From assembly GCA_947500505.1 (NCBI GenBank), contig CANMSL010000001.1, forward strand, positions 310,001-374,000: DNA of 64,000 nucleotides, given 5' to 3'. This DNA comes from an uncultured Aquimarina sp. (GTDB lineage Bacteria; Bacteroidota; Bacteroidia; Flavobacteriales; Flavobacteriaceae). The translations under genes were made by a program, and so were the position numbers. Shown piece by piece: positions 51,517 through 60,645 of this stretch. The notes below the pieces were generated by a model. It saw only the letters and a program-made list of their open reading frames with translations. It made no database searches and had not been told where the DNA came from. The stretch's first letter is position 1. Each line of letters opens with the position of its first letter.

Positions 51517-52611
51517 TTATTTAATTTCGGATAACATCTCTGGGGTTGCAACAGTCCTAAACCCTATATGATCAGATCCCGAATCAGGACTTTGACCCAT
51601 TTTAGCTGAAATTCTGTAGCTCGCACAATACGAAGCATTACACAGAAAAGAACCTCCTTTTATTATACGTTCTTTTGCATAAGGATTATCTGGATTATAA
51701 GACGATATTGCTCCTTTGGGATTTAAGATCATCTTTTTTTTTGATACTGCCTTATAATAATCAACATGGAAATAATCACTAGTTATTTCCCAGACATTAC
51801 CAGACATATCATAAATTCCGATGGTATTTGGTTCAAAGGATTTCACCGGTGCAATATATTCAAATCCATCCAGAGGTTCGTTTTTTATTGGAAATTGACC
51901 TTGCCAGGTATTCGCTTTTTCGTTTAAAACTTTAGAATTGTTCCCCCAGGTAAAAATAGCGTCTGTTTGTATTCCTTGTGCAGCAGATTCCCATTCTGCT
52001 TCTGTAGGCAATCTTCTATTTGCCCATTTACAATAAGCAAGGGCATCTTCATATGAGACGTGAACCACGGGGAAATCTTCCTGACCTTCAATTGAAGATC
52101 CCGGACCTTTTGGGTGTTTCCAGTTAGCACCGATTTTCCAGGTCCACCATTGTCCATAATTTTGCATATTGACTAAAGCATTCACATTTTTATTGAATAA
52201 TAAACTTCCTGGTCGTAAAACAGAATCATGAGGTTTCGGAGTGCCTTCTGGTAATTCTTTTTTCATCTCTTCCCAATCTATAGGGCGTTCTGCAACGGTA
52301 ATATAACCGGTAGCCTCTACGAACGCTTTAAATTGTACGTTTGTAACTTCTGTTATATCCATAAAAAATCCATCAACAGTAACATAGTGTGATGGTTTTT
52401 CTCTATCCATAGCGAATCGATCCGAATCTTTTGCTCCTTGTAAAAATGTTTTCTTCTCTACCCAGATCATATTTTCAGGTACTTTTATAACCGAAGGTAT
52501 TTCTGATGTTTTGGTTTCATTTTTACAACTAAAAAAAACTAACAAATAGATTAAAAGCAACCCATTATTTATAAAGAATTTCGATATGAATCTCTGTTTT
52601 AAAATACTCAT
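51517..52611 (-). CDS. FGE/SUMF1-type lipoprotein with both catalytic cysteines
   Basis: A 364-residue lipoprotein (lipobox LVFFSC). The FGE-sulfatase fold opens with MIWVEKKTFLQGAKDSDRFA. The C-terminus has GGSFLCNASYCASYRISAK, matching the two active-site Cys of formylglycine-generating enzymes, followed by DHIGFR. FGEs oxidise a Cys in sulfatases to formylglycine; many bacterial relatives lack the Cys pair and do other jobs, but here both are present. No sulfatase gene is in the window. The ATG at 52611 replaces an upstream in-frame Met lacking a signal. Confidence 0.9.
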   Translation of the reverse strand: MSILKQRFISKFFINNGLLLIYLLVFFSCKNETKTSEIPSVIKVPENMIWVEKKTFLQGAKDSDRFAMDREKPSHYVTVDGFFMDITEVTNVQFKAFVEATGYITVAERPIDWEEMKKELPEGTPKPHDSVLRPGSLLFNKNVNALVNMQNYGQWWTWKIGANWKHPKGPGSSIEGQEDFPVVHVSYEDALAYCKWANRRLPTEAEWESAAQGIQTDAIFTWGNNSKVLNEKANTWQGQFPIKNEPLDGFEYIAPVKSFEPNTIGIYDMSGNVWEITSDYFHVDYYKAVSKKKMILNPKGAISSYNPDNPYAKERIIKGGSFLCNASYCASYRISAKMGQSPDSGSDHIGFRTVATPEMLSEIK

Positions 52612-52813
52612 AATCCTTAAGAATCGGACTCTATTTGTAATTAAATATAACTTATTTAGGTAGTCAACTATCATTTCTGCTTCCAATTGTCTTAATAGCA
52701 GTGTCAGCTTCTGTATAACTATGGCCACCTATTGCTATATTGTAAGATTCATTAACAAGTTCATTAAAATGGCTCTTATCAATTAACTAATTTATGAAAT
52801 TATTTTCTAAAAA

Positions 52814-52837
52814 CACTACTAGTAGGTACTGGTAGTG
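52814..52837. promoter_or_regulatory. Dyad upstream of the epimerase gene
   Basis: CACTAC / GTAGTG arms with 12 nt between, 16 bp upstream of the TATATTTG box at 52853. Candidate operator. Confidence 0.35.
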
Positions 52838-52852
52838 CTTAATGATTTCTAT

Positions 52853-52860
52853 TATATTTG
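52853..52860 (+). promoter_or_regulatory. -7 box (TATATTTG)
   Basis: Exact TAnnTTTG match reading toward the epimerase gene. A 31-codon frame opens at 52865 (MIGKSLAQMTLN) but resembles no known gene. Confidence 0.55.
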
Positions 52861-52972
52861 TGAGATGATTGGAAAAAGTTTAGCACAGATGACACTGAAC
52901 AAAGATCAACAGCAGATTGAAAACCCAATCCAATTGATCATTCGAGAGTCATTGTAACTAAAGGTATCCGGG

Positions 52973-53878
52973 ATGTACACTATTAATTACGATAAGCACC
53001 ATAATGTGATAGAAGTAAAAAACGCTTCTATTGGTATTTATGGGAAAATTTATCTCAACGATGGCGGTAGTTTACAAGAGCTTATTTTAAACAAGCAACG
53101 ACTTATAGCAGATTTACATCCTTTAAGGTATGAGACGACTTATGCTTCGGCAATATTATTTCCTTTTGCCAATCGAATTGAGGATGGACAATACTGCTTT
53201 AACTATGAAGTTTTTCAATTAGAGACCAATAATCGTGAAGAAAATAATGCCTTGCACGGGTTAGTATATAACAAACCATTTGAAATTAAGAGACAAGTTG
53301 CAAACGATCACTATGCAGAGATAAAGCTACAATTTAAAGCGAGCAAAACAGAAAAGGGTTTCCCATTTCTTTATACAATTCAACTCACCTATGTGTTTAA
53401 TCAAAATAGTTTAGACCTGGAGGTTACTGTAATAAATAATGGAGATGAGACCTTTCCATTTACACTTGGCTGGCATCCGTATTTTTTGAGTAATACTCTT
53501 AGTAAAAGTCAACTCGTTTTTAAAAGCACCAAAAAACTTATGCTTGGACATCGTAATATAGCTTTGGGCTTTAATAATATTAGTAGCAACCAAACCTTAA
53601 GATTTGGAAAAAAGAATCTGGATGACAGCTGGATGTTAGAAAACCCTAATGTTTTATTTATGACCTCGGAGTATAAATTGAACATAATCAGCTCAGAACC
53701 AAATAGTTTTATCCACGTTTATACCCCGCCAAAACCTAATGTGGTCGCCATTGAACCCACAACAGGAGTTTCGAATAGTTTCAACAATAAAATTGGTTTA
53801 AAAACCCTAGCCCCTAATGAAGTTTATCAATTAAAGTGGAACGTAAAAATTCATAAAACTAAAAAATGTTATGAATAA
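52973..53878 (+). CDS. Aldose 1-epimerase (mutarotase-like)
   Basis: A 301-residue galactose-mutarotase-fold protein that interconverts sugar anomers. Conserved residues visible: HGLVYN with catalytic His, TLGWHPYF with the second His, and VVAIEPTTGVSN with the catalytic Glu. No signal peptide, so cytoplasmic. Slightly short for the family but the motif set is complete. It is transcribed alone, and the sugar is not determined. Confidence 0.9.
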   Translation: MYTINYDKHHNVIEVKNASIGIYGKIYLNDGGSLQELILNKQRLIADLHPLRYETTYASAILFPFANRIEDGQYCFNYEVFQLETNNREENNALHGLVYNKPFEIKRQVANDHYAEIKLQFKASKTEKGFPFLYTIQLTYVFNQNSLDLEVTVINNGDETFPFTLGWHPYFLSNTLSKSQLVFKSTKKLMLGHRNIALGFNNISSNQTLRFGKKNLDDSWMLENPNVLFMTSEYKLNIISSEPNSFIHVYTPPKPNVVAIEPTTGVSNSFNNKIGLKTLAPNEVYQLKWNVKIHKTKKCYE

Positions 53879-54094
53879 AGGAATAGTAAGGTATGATTAG
53901 CCCTTCAGATTTCAAATCTTAGCTAATGTTCTTAATTTTCTAACAATTAGATGGAATTAATAACACAAGCGGATCTTTTTCCAAAAATCCAATTCTGATT
54001 TTTTAAAAAATAAACAAATATCACTGTATTAATAATACCGATACGGTTATAAATCATTTCAATTTATTGGTTTTATAATCTTAACTATTCGAAC

Positions 54095-54102
54095 TATCTT
54101 TG
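54095..54102 (+). promoter_or_regulatory. -7 box (TATCTTTG) of the Mrp operon
   Basis: TAnnTTTG match 53 bp before the Mrp start at 54155. Confidence 0.55.
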
Positions 54103-54154
54103 CATTTAGAATCATTCTAGATTGAATGATTGGTCGAAAAAGAAAATAACACGC

Positions 54155-55297
54155 ATGAAGTTAGAAAAATCAGAGATATTAAAAGCGTTAGAAACCATTA
54201 CCATTGCTGGTGAGGGTAAAAATATGGTGGAGAGCGGTGCAGTAAAAAATGTAATCACATTTGGAGATGAAGTAATTGTGGATTTAGAGTTAACTACACC
54301 TGCATTACATATTAAAAAGAGAGCAGAAGTTGATGTGATGAAAGTTATTCATGACAAAGTGTATGAAAAGGCTAAAATAAAGGTGAATATCAAAGTAGAA
54401 GCTCCTGTAACTAAACAACCTGAAAAAAATGTAATTAAAGGAAAACCAATTGCTGGGATTAAAAATATTATTGCTGTTGCATCTGGTAAAGGTGGAGTCG
54501 GTAAATCTACAGTTACTTCTAATCTGGCTGTTACTTTAGCCAAAATGGGATTTAGCGTAGGGTTATTAGATGCTGATATCTACGGCCCATCCGCTCCAAT
54601 TATGTTTGATGTGGAAAGAGAAAGACCTTTATCTGTTAGAGTAGGTGACAAATCTAAAATGAAACCTGTTGAAAACTATGGGGTTAAAATATTATCGATT
54701 GGATTTTTTACGCAGCCTAATCAGGCGGTCGTTTGGAGAGGGCCCATGGCTGCAAAAGCATTAAACCAGATGATTTTTGATGCTGCCTGGGGTGAATTGG
54801 ATTTCTTGTTATTGGATTTACCGCCAGGTACAGGAGATATTCATTTGTCGATCATGCAGTCGTTGCCGATAACAGGAGCCGTGATAGTAAGTACACCTCA
54901 AAATGTTGCACTGGCAGATGCAAGAAAAGGAGTTGCCATGTTCCAGCAAGACAGTATCAATGTTCCTGTTCTAGGAATTATAGAAAACATGGCATATTTT
55001 ACTCCGGAAGAGCTTCCTAACAATAAATATTATATATTTGGTAAAGAAGGAGCTAAAAACCTTGCTGAAGATATCGATGTACCCTTTTTAGGAGAAATAC
55101 CTTTGGTACAAAGTATTCGTGAAGCGGGAGATGTAGGCCGCCCGGCAGCATTGCAAACGGCCACTACAATAGAAAAAGCTTTTGAGGAATTGACAAGAAA
55201 CGTTGTTCAGGAAGTAGTCGATAGAAATGAAAATTTACCACCTACTGAGGCGATCAAGATAACAACAATGGCAGGATGTTCTGCTGTAAAAAAATAG
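54155..55297 (+). CDS. Mrp/ApbC/NBP35-type Fe-S carrier ATPase
   Basis: A 380-residue P-loop ATPase that loads or transfers Fe-S clusters. An N-terminal MIP18-like domain (about 1-90) precedes the deviant Walker A SGKGGVGKSTVTSNLA and DADIYGPSAP. The late CxxC seen in many members is not obvious, but GCSAVKK ends the protein. The ATG at 54155 is chosen over 54122, which adds a non-conserved lead. Followed 3 bp later by the Nfu gene, a common Bacteroidota pair. Confidence 0.93.
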   Translation: MKLEKSEILKALETITIAGEGKNMVESGAVKNVITFGDEVIVDLELTTPALHIKKRAEVDVMKVIHDKVYEKAKIKVNIKVEAPVTKQPEKNVIKGKPIAGIKNIIAVASGKGGVGKSTVTSNLAVTLAKMGFSVGLLDADIYGPSAPIMFDVERERPLSVRVGDKSKMKPVENYGVKILSIGFFTQPNQAVVWRGPMAAKALNQMIFDAAWGELDFLLLDLPPGTGDIHLSIMQSLPITGAVIVSTPQNVALADARKGVAMFQQDSINVPVLGIIENMAYFTPEELPNNKYYIFGKEGAKNLAEDIDVPFLGEIPLVQSIREAGDVGRPAALQTATTIEKAFEELTRNVVQEVVDRNENLPPTEAIKITTMAGCSAVKK

Positions 55298-55300
55298 CAA

Positions 55301-55540
55301 ATGACTTCTGAAGAATTAAGAATTAATGTAGAAAAAGCACTAGATGAAATTCGTCCTTTTTTAGAAAGTGATGGAGGAAATATTTCATTAGTAGGTATAG
55401 AGGATGACAAGAGAGTCAAGGTACAACTTGAAGGAGCTTGTGTTGGTTGCAGCGTGAACCAAATGACGCTAAAATCAGGAGTGGAAATGACAATCAAAAA
55501 GTATGCTCCTCAAATTGAAGAGGTGTTGAACATAGAATAA
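55301..55540 (+). CDS. NifU-like C-terminal (Nfu) protein
   Basis: A 79-residue Nfu domain with the CxxC Fe-S ligand pair in GACVGCSVNQMTLKSGVE. Acts as a scaffold or carrier for Fe-S clusters. Sits 3 bp after the Mrp-type ATPase, with which it surely cooperates. Confidence 0.95.
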   Translation: MTSEELRINVEKALDEIRPFLESDGGNISLVGIEDDKRVKVQLEGACVGCSVNQMTLKSGVEMTIKKYAPQIEEVLNIE

Positions 55541-55566
55541 CATGATTTTATTAAATTTTTATAATT

Positions 55567-55609
55567 CATATGCTCAAGAAGAATCTTTTTCTTGAGCATA
55601 TGTTTTTTT
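55567..55609 (+). terminator. Strong terminator after the Mrp-Nfu operon
   Basis: CATATGCTCAAGAA (55567-55580) pairs perfectly with TTCTTGAGCATATG (55589-55602), followed by a T-run. Confidence 0.9.
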
Positions 55610-55627
55610 AATTCCAATTCTAATAGA

Positions 55628-56179
55628 ATGATAAAAAAAATAATTCATGTAAGTCTTCTCAGTTTCATTTTTTTATTCACTTGTTGTAGATCAAAAACTA
55701 CAGAACGCATCGATATAACAAATACGCTATTAGGAAATGACAAACATTTGGAGGTAGAAAAAACGAATAGGAGCACGACCCATAGAGGTATTATAACAAA
55801 TTCTGATTATGGAACAAGTCATAGTTATAGTTATAAACTTACAGTGAATAATGGAGATATAAATTGGGATGGAGGTACTGCAGAACCTAAACATTTTCTT
55901 TTTTGTAAAGATTCTATTTATATTCATTATCTCAAAGAAAAATATATTTCAGTAAAATCTAAAGATTCAATTGGAAATATGATTGAAAAAGATGGTTATT
56001 ATGCTGTTCAGGATGTATTTGAAGTCTATATCGATAAGCGTTATTTTTTTAAATTATTTGGAGATGATTATTGGGTGGAGGTCTCCTCTGAAAAATATAA
56101 TCGTCAAAAAGAATCCTGCACTGAATATAGCATCCCAAATGACAATGAGTTATCAATATCTAATACTACGATAGATTAA
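55628..56179 (+). CDS. Lipoprotein of unknown function
   Basis: A 183-residue lipoprotein (signal IIHVSLLSFIFLFTCC). No domain recognised; mixed polar sequence with FLFCKDSIYIHYLKEKYIS and a Tyr/Trp-rich FFKLFGDDYWVEV strand. It starts after the Mrp-Nfu terminator and its end overlaps the convergent acyltransferase gene by 4 bp. The ATG at 55628 is chosen because it begins the signal peptide. Confidence 0.7.
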   Translation: MIKKIIHVSLLSFIFLFTCCRSKTTERIDITNTLLGNDKHLEVEKTNRSTTHRGIITNSDYGTSHSYSYKLTVNNGDINWDGGTAEPKHFLFCKDSIYIHYLKEKYISVKSKDSIGNMIEKDGYYAVQDVFEVYIDKRYFFKLFGDDYWVEVSSEKYNRQKESCTEYSIPNDNELSISNTTID

Positions 56180-57306
56180 TAACTATTTGGATTTTTTAAA
56201 CCAAATAAAGGATGTAATACTGGAATCTTTAAAATAATCCAGTGATATATAATCCAACTTCCTCCAAACGTACCTATCACTAATATGATAAATTTTGTTA
56301 ATAACCCCCAATGAAGATTCATGATGTAATATCCAATGGTTATAGTGATCGTTTGATGTAAAATATAAAACGGATAGACTGCTCTATTACAATAAGCAAG
56401 TAGATTACTTTTTGTATTTAAAAATTTAGCTCCAAATCCTAAAATAACCAAAATCCAAGACCATAAATTGCTAACCTTAATCAATGCTTCAGTGCAATGA
56501 ATAAGAAGACTATCTTTACCTTGTATCCATATGAAAAGCTGAATAGAAAAAGCAATAATTCCGATTATTAGTGCTTTAGACTTTATACGATTCAGGCTTT
56601 TCCAGAATACTTTACCTGAAGCGATAAGTATAAAACCAAATAGAAAGAAGGCTAAAGAATTTATAAAATTAAACCAATCATTAATTAAGTCGTGTGTAAT
56701 ATCAAAGAAGGGTTCAATCGCGACCTCGAAAAGATATAGCGGTATTATAAATAAATAAAATCCATAAGGCTTTTGAATTTGTCGTTGCATCCAATTAATA
56801 AATCCTGGTGTATTTCTTTTAATTTTGATGAATATAGGAGAAAGAATAATAGAAAACACCAATAAATAAGGTAAGAACCATAGGTGATGCCAGCTAATGT
56901 TCCCTTCAGGGTATACTCCGATAAAGGCTTCAGTTGTTAAATACTCAACATAAGATCCAACGAATTGATTAGTGACTAATCTCTCAAAATAAATCTGCGG
57001 AGGAACAATAAATACCATACCAAATAATAGAGGAATCAATAGCCTTTTAATTCGCTCTAGATTAAACTGCCAAAGATTTCGATAGGACAGTGCATAAAAT
57101 GTACCCATACCCGAGATGACAAACAGAATTGGTAAACGCCATTGGTTTAAAAAGAGCATTGGCCAACGAATCCAATCGTAAATCACATTGTTTTTAATAT
57201 GCCATTCCCAAGGAACAAAAAACATTCCTACGTGATAAAAAATGAGTAATCCAAATACAATAACACGTAGCCAATCTAAATCGTAACGACGAATCTTTTT
57301 ATCCAT
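56176..57306 (-). CDS. Acyltransferase-3 family membrane protein
   Basis: A 376-residue integral membrane acyltransferase (OpgC/MdoC-like). About ten helices; the N-terminal RRYDLDWLRVIVFGLLIFYHVGMF supplies the conserved catalytic His and Arg, and NISWHHLWFLPYLLVFSI is a second conserved segment. These enzymes transfer acyl or succinyl groups onto extracytoplasmic glycans or lipids. Acceptor unknown. Confidence 0.9.
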   Translation of the reverse strand: MDKKIRRYDLDWLRVIVFGLLIFYHVGMFFVPWEWHIKNNVIYDWIRWPMLFLNQWRLPILFVISGMGTFYALSYRNLWQFNLERIKRLLIPLLFGMVFIVPPQIYFERLVTNQFVGSYVEYLTTEAFIGVYPEGNISWHHLWFLPYLLVFSIILSPIFIKIKRNTPGFINWMQRQIQKPYGFYLFIIPLYLFEVAIEPFFDITHDLINDWFNFINSLAFFLFGFILIASGKVFWKSLNRIKSKALIIGIIAFSIQLFIWIQGKDSLLIHCTEALIKVSNLWSWILVILGFGAKFLNTKSNLLAYCNRAVYPFYILHQTITITIGYYIMNLHWGLLTKFIILVIGTFGGSWIIYHWIILKIPVLHPLFGLKNPNSY

Positions 57307-57416
57307 AACTTTTGAAAAATTTGTTTCATCAAAAGTGAAATATTTCTCTTCTAATTGAATAGGAAATGAACCAAATTACGTGTAGAATTATAATTTTGGA
57401 CGTCTTTACATATGTA

Positions 57417-58595
57417 TTACTCAGATTTTTGAAGTGTAACAAATGCTTTCGGGGACATGGTTACGTGTTTTTTAAAAGCATTGTAAAATGCTGATTTTGA
57501 TTTAAATCCTACAGAGTTTCCAATCGCTTCGATAGTAAGATGACTATATTCAGGATTTATTAAACGTTTCTTAGATGCTTCAATTCTATATTGATTGATA
57601 AAATCATTAAAATTAAGACCAGTATATGTATTAATTATCTGGGAGATATAATTAGAGCTTGAGTTTAAATCTTCTGCCAAACTTTTTAAGGAAGCAGAAC
57701 TCAGTAGATAAAATTTGTTCTTCTCTACAAATTCCTTGATATTATCAATTGAAATTTCCTGACTCTTAAACCTTGAAGTTTCGTACTTGTCAGCAATCCA
57801 GGAATTTTCAAAAAAACGAGATTCTGATAATAATACGACACTGGTAATACTCACTATGATCGTATTAAAAATGAATATAAAATGATCTCCACCATCATCT
57901 TCAAAATTTATATACACGATAAATATGAGCAAGAAAAAAGCAAGAAGCCCAAGAGAGATGTTTTTAGAGAAATCGAATTTATTGATACTTGTATTTTCAG
58001 CTCTTGAGATTTTCTTTTTAGTTCTATTTGTTAGAATAAGACGTATTGATAAAATGATATAAAAAACGAAACTCGCTAAAATCAACCATCTAAACTCATC
58101 TTTAATCCATAAATAACTATAATCGGTGTCCTCAGGAATTCTTACTTTTTCTATATCATCATAATAAGCTCCTAAGTAAGCATTAATCTTAACAGATATT
58201 GGCTGAAGGTAATATTGTATTTGTGAGATGAAATAAAGTACTGATGGCACTAGATGAATCCAGTGCTTTTTGAAAGTGATTGATTTTCGTGTAAGTAGCG
58301 TATATACAAAAAGGTATATTGATGGGGCCAGAAGCAGTACTAATGGTTCTGTACTATCATTTAAATGAGGGATATATTTTATTAGCCCTGTATAGCATAA
58401 GAAAACATCTGTAGCAATAATAGACTGTATTAATAATGACCAACCATAGATTCTGAAGGCATTACTTTTATTAGAAATACGAAGTAGGAGAACAAAGCTT
58501 ACTAGTAATCCAATAAAAATACCCAGACTGATAAAATAGGAAGTAAAATCGTGTCGGATCGGAATTTTTTCTAGTACTTGACTAATATTTTCCAT
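57417..58595 (-). CDS. Seven-TM AraC-type regulator
   Basis: A 392-residue membrane-bound regulator: seven or so N-terminal helices (about 15-275) and a C-terminal AraC domain (about 295-390, LKSLAEDLNSSSNYISQII and AIGNSVGFKSKSAFYNAFKKH). This arrangement is common in Bacteroidota and suggests direct sensing at the membrane. Encoded between the metallophosphoesterase and acyltransferase genes, which may be its targets. Confidence 0.92.
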   Translation of the reverse strand: MENISQVLEKIPIRHDFTSYFISLGIFIGLLVSFVLLLRISNKSNAFRIYGWSLLIQSIIATDVFLCYTGLIKYIPHLNDSTEPLVLLLAPSIYLFVYTLLTRKSITFKKHWIHLVPSVLYFISQIQYYLQPISVKINAYLGAYYDDIEKVRIPEDTDYSYLWIKDEFRWLILASFVFYIILSIRLILTNRTKKKISRAENTSINKFDFSKNISLGLLAFFLLIFIVYINFEDDGGDHFIFIFNTIIVSITSVVLLSESRFFENSWIADKYETSRFKSQEISIDNIKEFVEKNKFYLLSSASLKSLAEDLNSSSNYISQIINTYTGLNFNDFINQYRIEASKKRLINPEYSHLTIEAIGNSVGFKSKSAFYNAFKKHVTMSPKAFVTLQKSE

Positions 58596-58607
58596 ACGAA
58601 TATAATA

Positions 58608-59504
58608 TTAATCAGTAATAAAATCGGTTAGTTTTTGCGGTCCTTCCAGAGGTAGTCTTATAATTCTTAATGTTCCATCATCTGTAGTGGCTATTTGCCA
58701 TTTGATTAGAGTAATATTTCCATTCTCTATTTCGATTCCGGTGATGGATCTTGGGTGTACACAGCTTCCATCATTAAATAAAGCCAATTCACCAGCCTCA
58801 GGAAAACGAGGACGATGAGTGTGACCAATAACAGTAAATTGATTTTTATTATTAGCAATCCACTTTTTCATTCGTCTCTCTACCTTAATCATTTCTGTAT
58901 AATTCTTTGCTGGACTTGTGGGATCAGATATTCCGATTACCTGTAAGGGTCTCCACAAAAATCGAACTAAAAACCTATTAATTCTCCAGCCTACATAATT
59001 CATAAAATCAACCTGATGCCCGTGTAGTAAGAAAATTTCTTGTCTCGTTTCATTATGTTTCAGAATAATTGCTTCGTTGTATTCTATATTTGGAAACAAA
59101 GGAACGTCTTTTCCTAATTTTGGATCAAAATAAGATGATAATAGTTCTTTTGTACGTTTTGCATCTCTATAGACCATATCATGGTTTCCCCATATCATAT
59201 GTAATCTATTTTCTACGTACAATTTCTGAAGTAATCCGTAAACATTCTTATGAGCTCGGAGAATCGTTTCGAAATGTAGGTTCTCCCAAAGTTCATCTCC
59301 ATCCCCTAATTCACAATAGGTAAAGCCTTCGTTATAATAATGTTTTAAAGCATGGAAGTAAATATTTCTATTATTGGCAAAATCATCCGCAAAACTGTTA
59401 TCACCTCTATGGCAATCGCTGAATAAGATAAACTTAGAATTGTCATCAAAAGAAATGACTTTTGCATTCTTATAGGCGCGATCCAGACGAGATTGGGATG
59501 ACAT
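58608..59504 (-). CDS. Metallophosphoesterase
   Basis: A 298-residue calcineurin-like phosphoesterase with the full metal-site set: FSDCHRGD, GDGDELWE, WGNHDMVY, HGHQVDF and IGHTHRPRF. This resembles the LpxH/UDP-diacylglucosamine hydrolase-like or YbbF-like branch, but the substrate is not fixed by the sequence. Upstream of the seven-TM AraC gene by 13 bp, likely the same transcript. Confidence 0.92.
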   Translation of the reverse strand: MSSQSRLDRAYKNAKVISFDDNSKFILFSDCHRGDNSFADDFANNRNIYFHALKHYYNEGFTYCELGDGDELWENLHFETILRAHKNVYGLLQKLYVENRLHMIWGNHDMVYRDAKRTKELLSSYFDPKLGKDVPLFPNIEYNEAIILKHNETRQEIFLLHGHQVDFMNYVGWRINRFLVRFLWRPLQVIGISDPTSPAKNYTEMIKVERRMKKWIANNKNQFTVIGHTHRPRFPEAGELALFNDGSCVHPRSITGIEIENGNITLIKWQIATTDDGTLRIIRLPLEGPQKLTDFITD

Positions 59505-59646
59505 ATAACGTACTTTTTGTATAAATATACAATACTATGTTTCTTTTTGAAGAATACTTTTAATAAATAGTATTAATGACTAAATCTTTGGTTTTTTGTA
59601 AATGAAAATTACTTAGAATTATTAAAAAAACCACGATATATGTCCT

Positions 59647-59925
59647 CTAGGTTTGGTAATAGTTTAAATAATAAGCTATCAGTAAAATAGATAATCCGGA
59701 AGTATATAGTAAAATATTGAACCAAGATTTGTTTTTATAATGTTTCCAAATTAAAATTATACTGCCTAAAATAAATACTGTTAGGATAGTATATCTCCAT
59801 TTAGAATTGTATTCCAATTGTTCGAATCCTATAAAACTAAATAATAATCTTTAAGCTGCCCAGCAGAAGGCACATTTCGGAAACAAAAAAAACACAACAG
59901 CAGATAGTATACTGAGAATGCTCAT
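59647..59925 (-). pseudogene. Broken small membrane protein (MerC/heavy-metal-type)
   Basis: A 92-codon frame with a TAA at codon 25 (59851-59853). Before it: MSILSILSAVVFFLFPKCAF then CWAA; after it: RLLFSFIGFEQLEYNSKWRY and two more hydrophobic segments. The CAFC pair in the first helix recalls MerC-like metal transport proteins. A tyrosine codon would fit where the stop lies, so this is a simple nonsense lesion. The track between 59505 and 60198 otherwise holds only a small C-terminal frame near 59985-60060 ending NSCSCDTKG. Confidence 0.6.
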
Positions 59926-60102
59926 TTTCTTTGTATGATTACCAATTTGTTTTTTTTAACCTTTGGTATCACAAGAACAAGAGTTTTTGTTAGAAGTGTA
60001 CATTTGCTGTTGATTAGGAAAAATAATTAGAGCTATGTTAGGATCTTCAGTATACTTGAAAAAACACCTTATTCATCAATTTTATTTATGAATTATATTA
60101 TT

Positions 60103-60123
60103 AATATAAATAAAAATATATGA
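60103..60123 (+). promoter_or_regulatory. Shared AT-rich box 1
   Basis: Contains ATATAAATAAAAATATAT. The same 21-bp sequence recurs exactly at 62607-62627, and with one changed base on the minus strand at 61589-61609. It lies about 75 bp before the gene at 60199. Confidence 0.6.
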
Positions 60124-60136
60124 GAAAATGTTCTCA
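60121..60136. promoter_or_regulatory. Inverted repeat TGAGAA-AATG-TTCTCA
   Basis: Perfect 6-bp arms just downstream of the AT-rich box, 63 bp before the gene at 60199. Confidence 0.45.
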
Positions 60137-60198
60137 TTTTTGTAGGCAACCTTTGAAAACCAGATTCGGAAATTTAAAGGAGATATTAACTAATAAAA

Positions 60199-60495
60199 AT
60201 GAAAGGCATGGTACTTACAGATCAAAAAGTAAAATTAATGGATGGCACATTTACTCCATCAGAAGCATCAGACATTCTTAATATTTTCATCGACAAAAAA
60301 ATCAATTTTCACAAGCTGCAGCGTCTAAGTATCATAGAACAAAATTGTGATGATGATACACCACAACTATATAATAGAATGGACGAATTGATCAAAGCAA
60401 AAGAGTCTATAAGAGAAACCATTATGGAAGCTAGAAGAGAAGGATTAGATTTGCAGATTGAAAGTGACATACATATTACTTTAATCAAAAAATAG
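60199..60495 (+). CDS. Small protein of unknown function
   Basis: A 98-residue cytoplasmic protein, highly charged and mostly helical (DELIKAKESIRETIMEARRE). No family recognised. The Met at residue 4 (60208) is an alternative start. Its upstream region has an AT-rich box shared with the YitT and LysR promoters. Confidence 0.7.
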   Translation: MKGMVLTDQKVKLMDGTFTPSEASDILNIFIDKKINFHKLQRLSIIEQNCDDDTPQLYNRMDELIKAKESIRETIMEARREGLDLQIESDIHITLIKK

Positions 60496-60645
60496 TACAA
60501 ATAGTCCTTTTTCGATATTTTACAATAATACAATAATAGGTTAATCATTTTATTCTGGATTTATAATTGTTATGGTCATAAATCCAGAGTATTTGTCCTT
60601 TTAAGAAATAAATGTAGTAAGATCCTGAGAGTTATCTATAACTAA

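Noticed and set aside
52865..52960. 31-codon frame before the epimerase gene
   Set aside because: Too short and without recognisable content; mentioned only with the nearby promoter.
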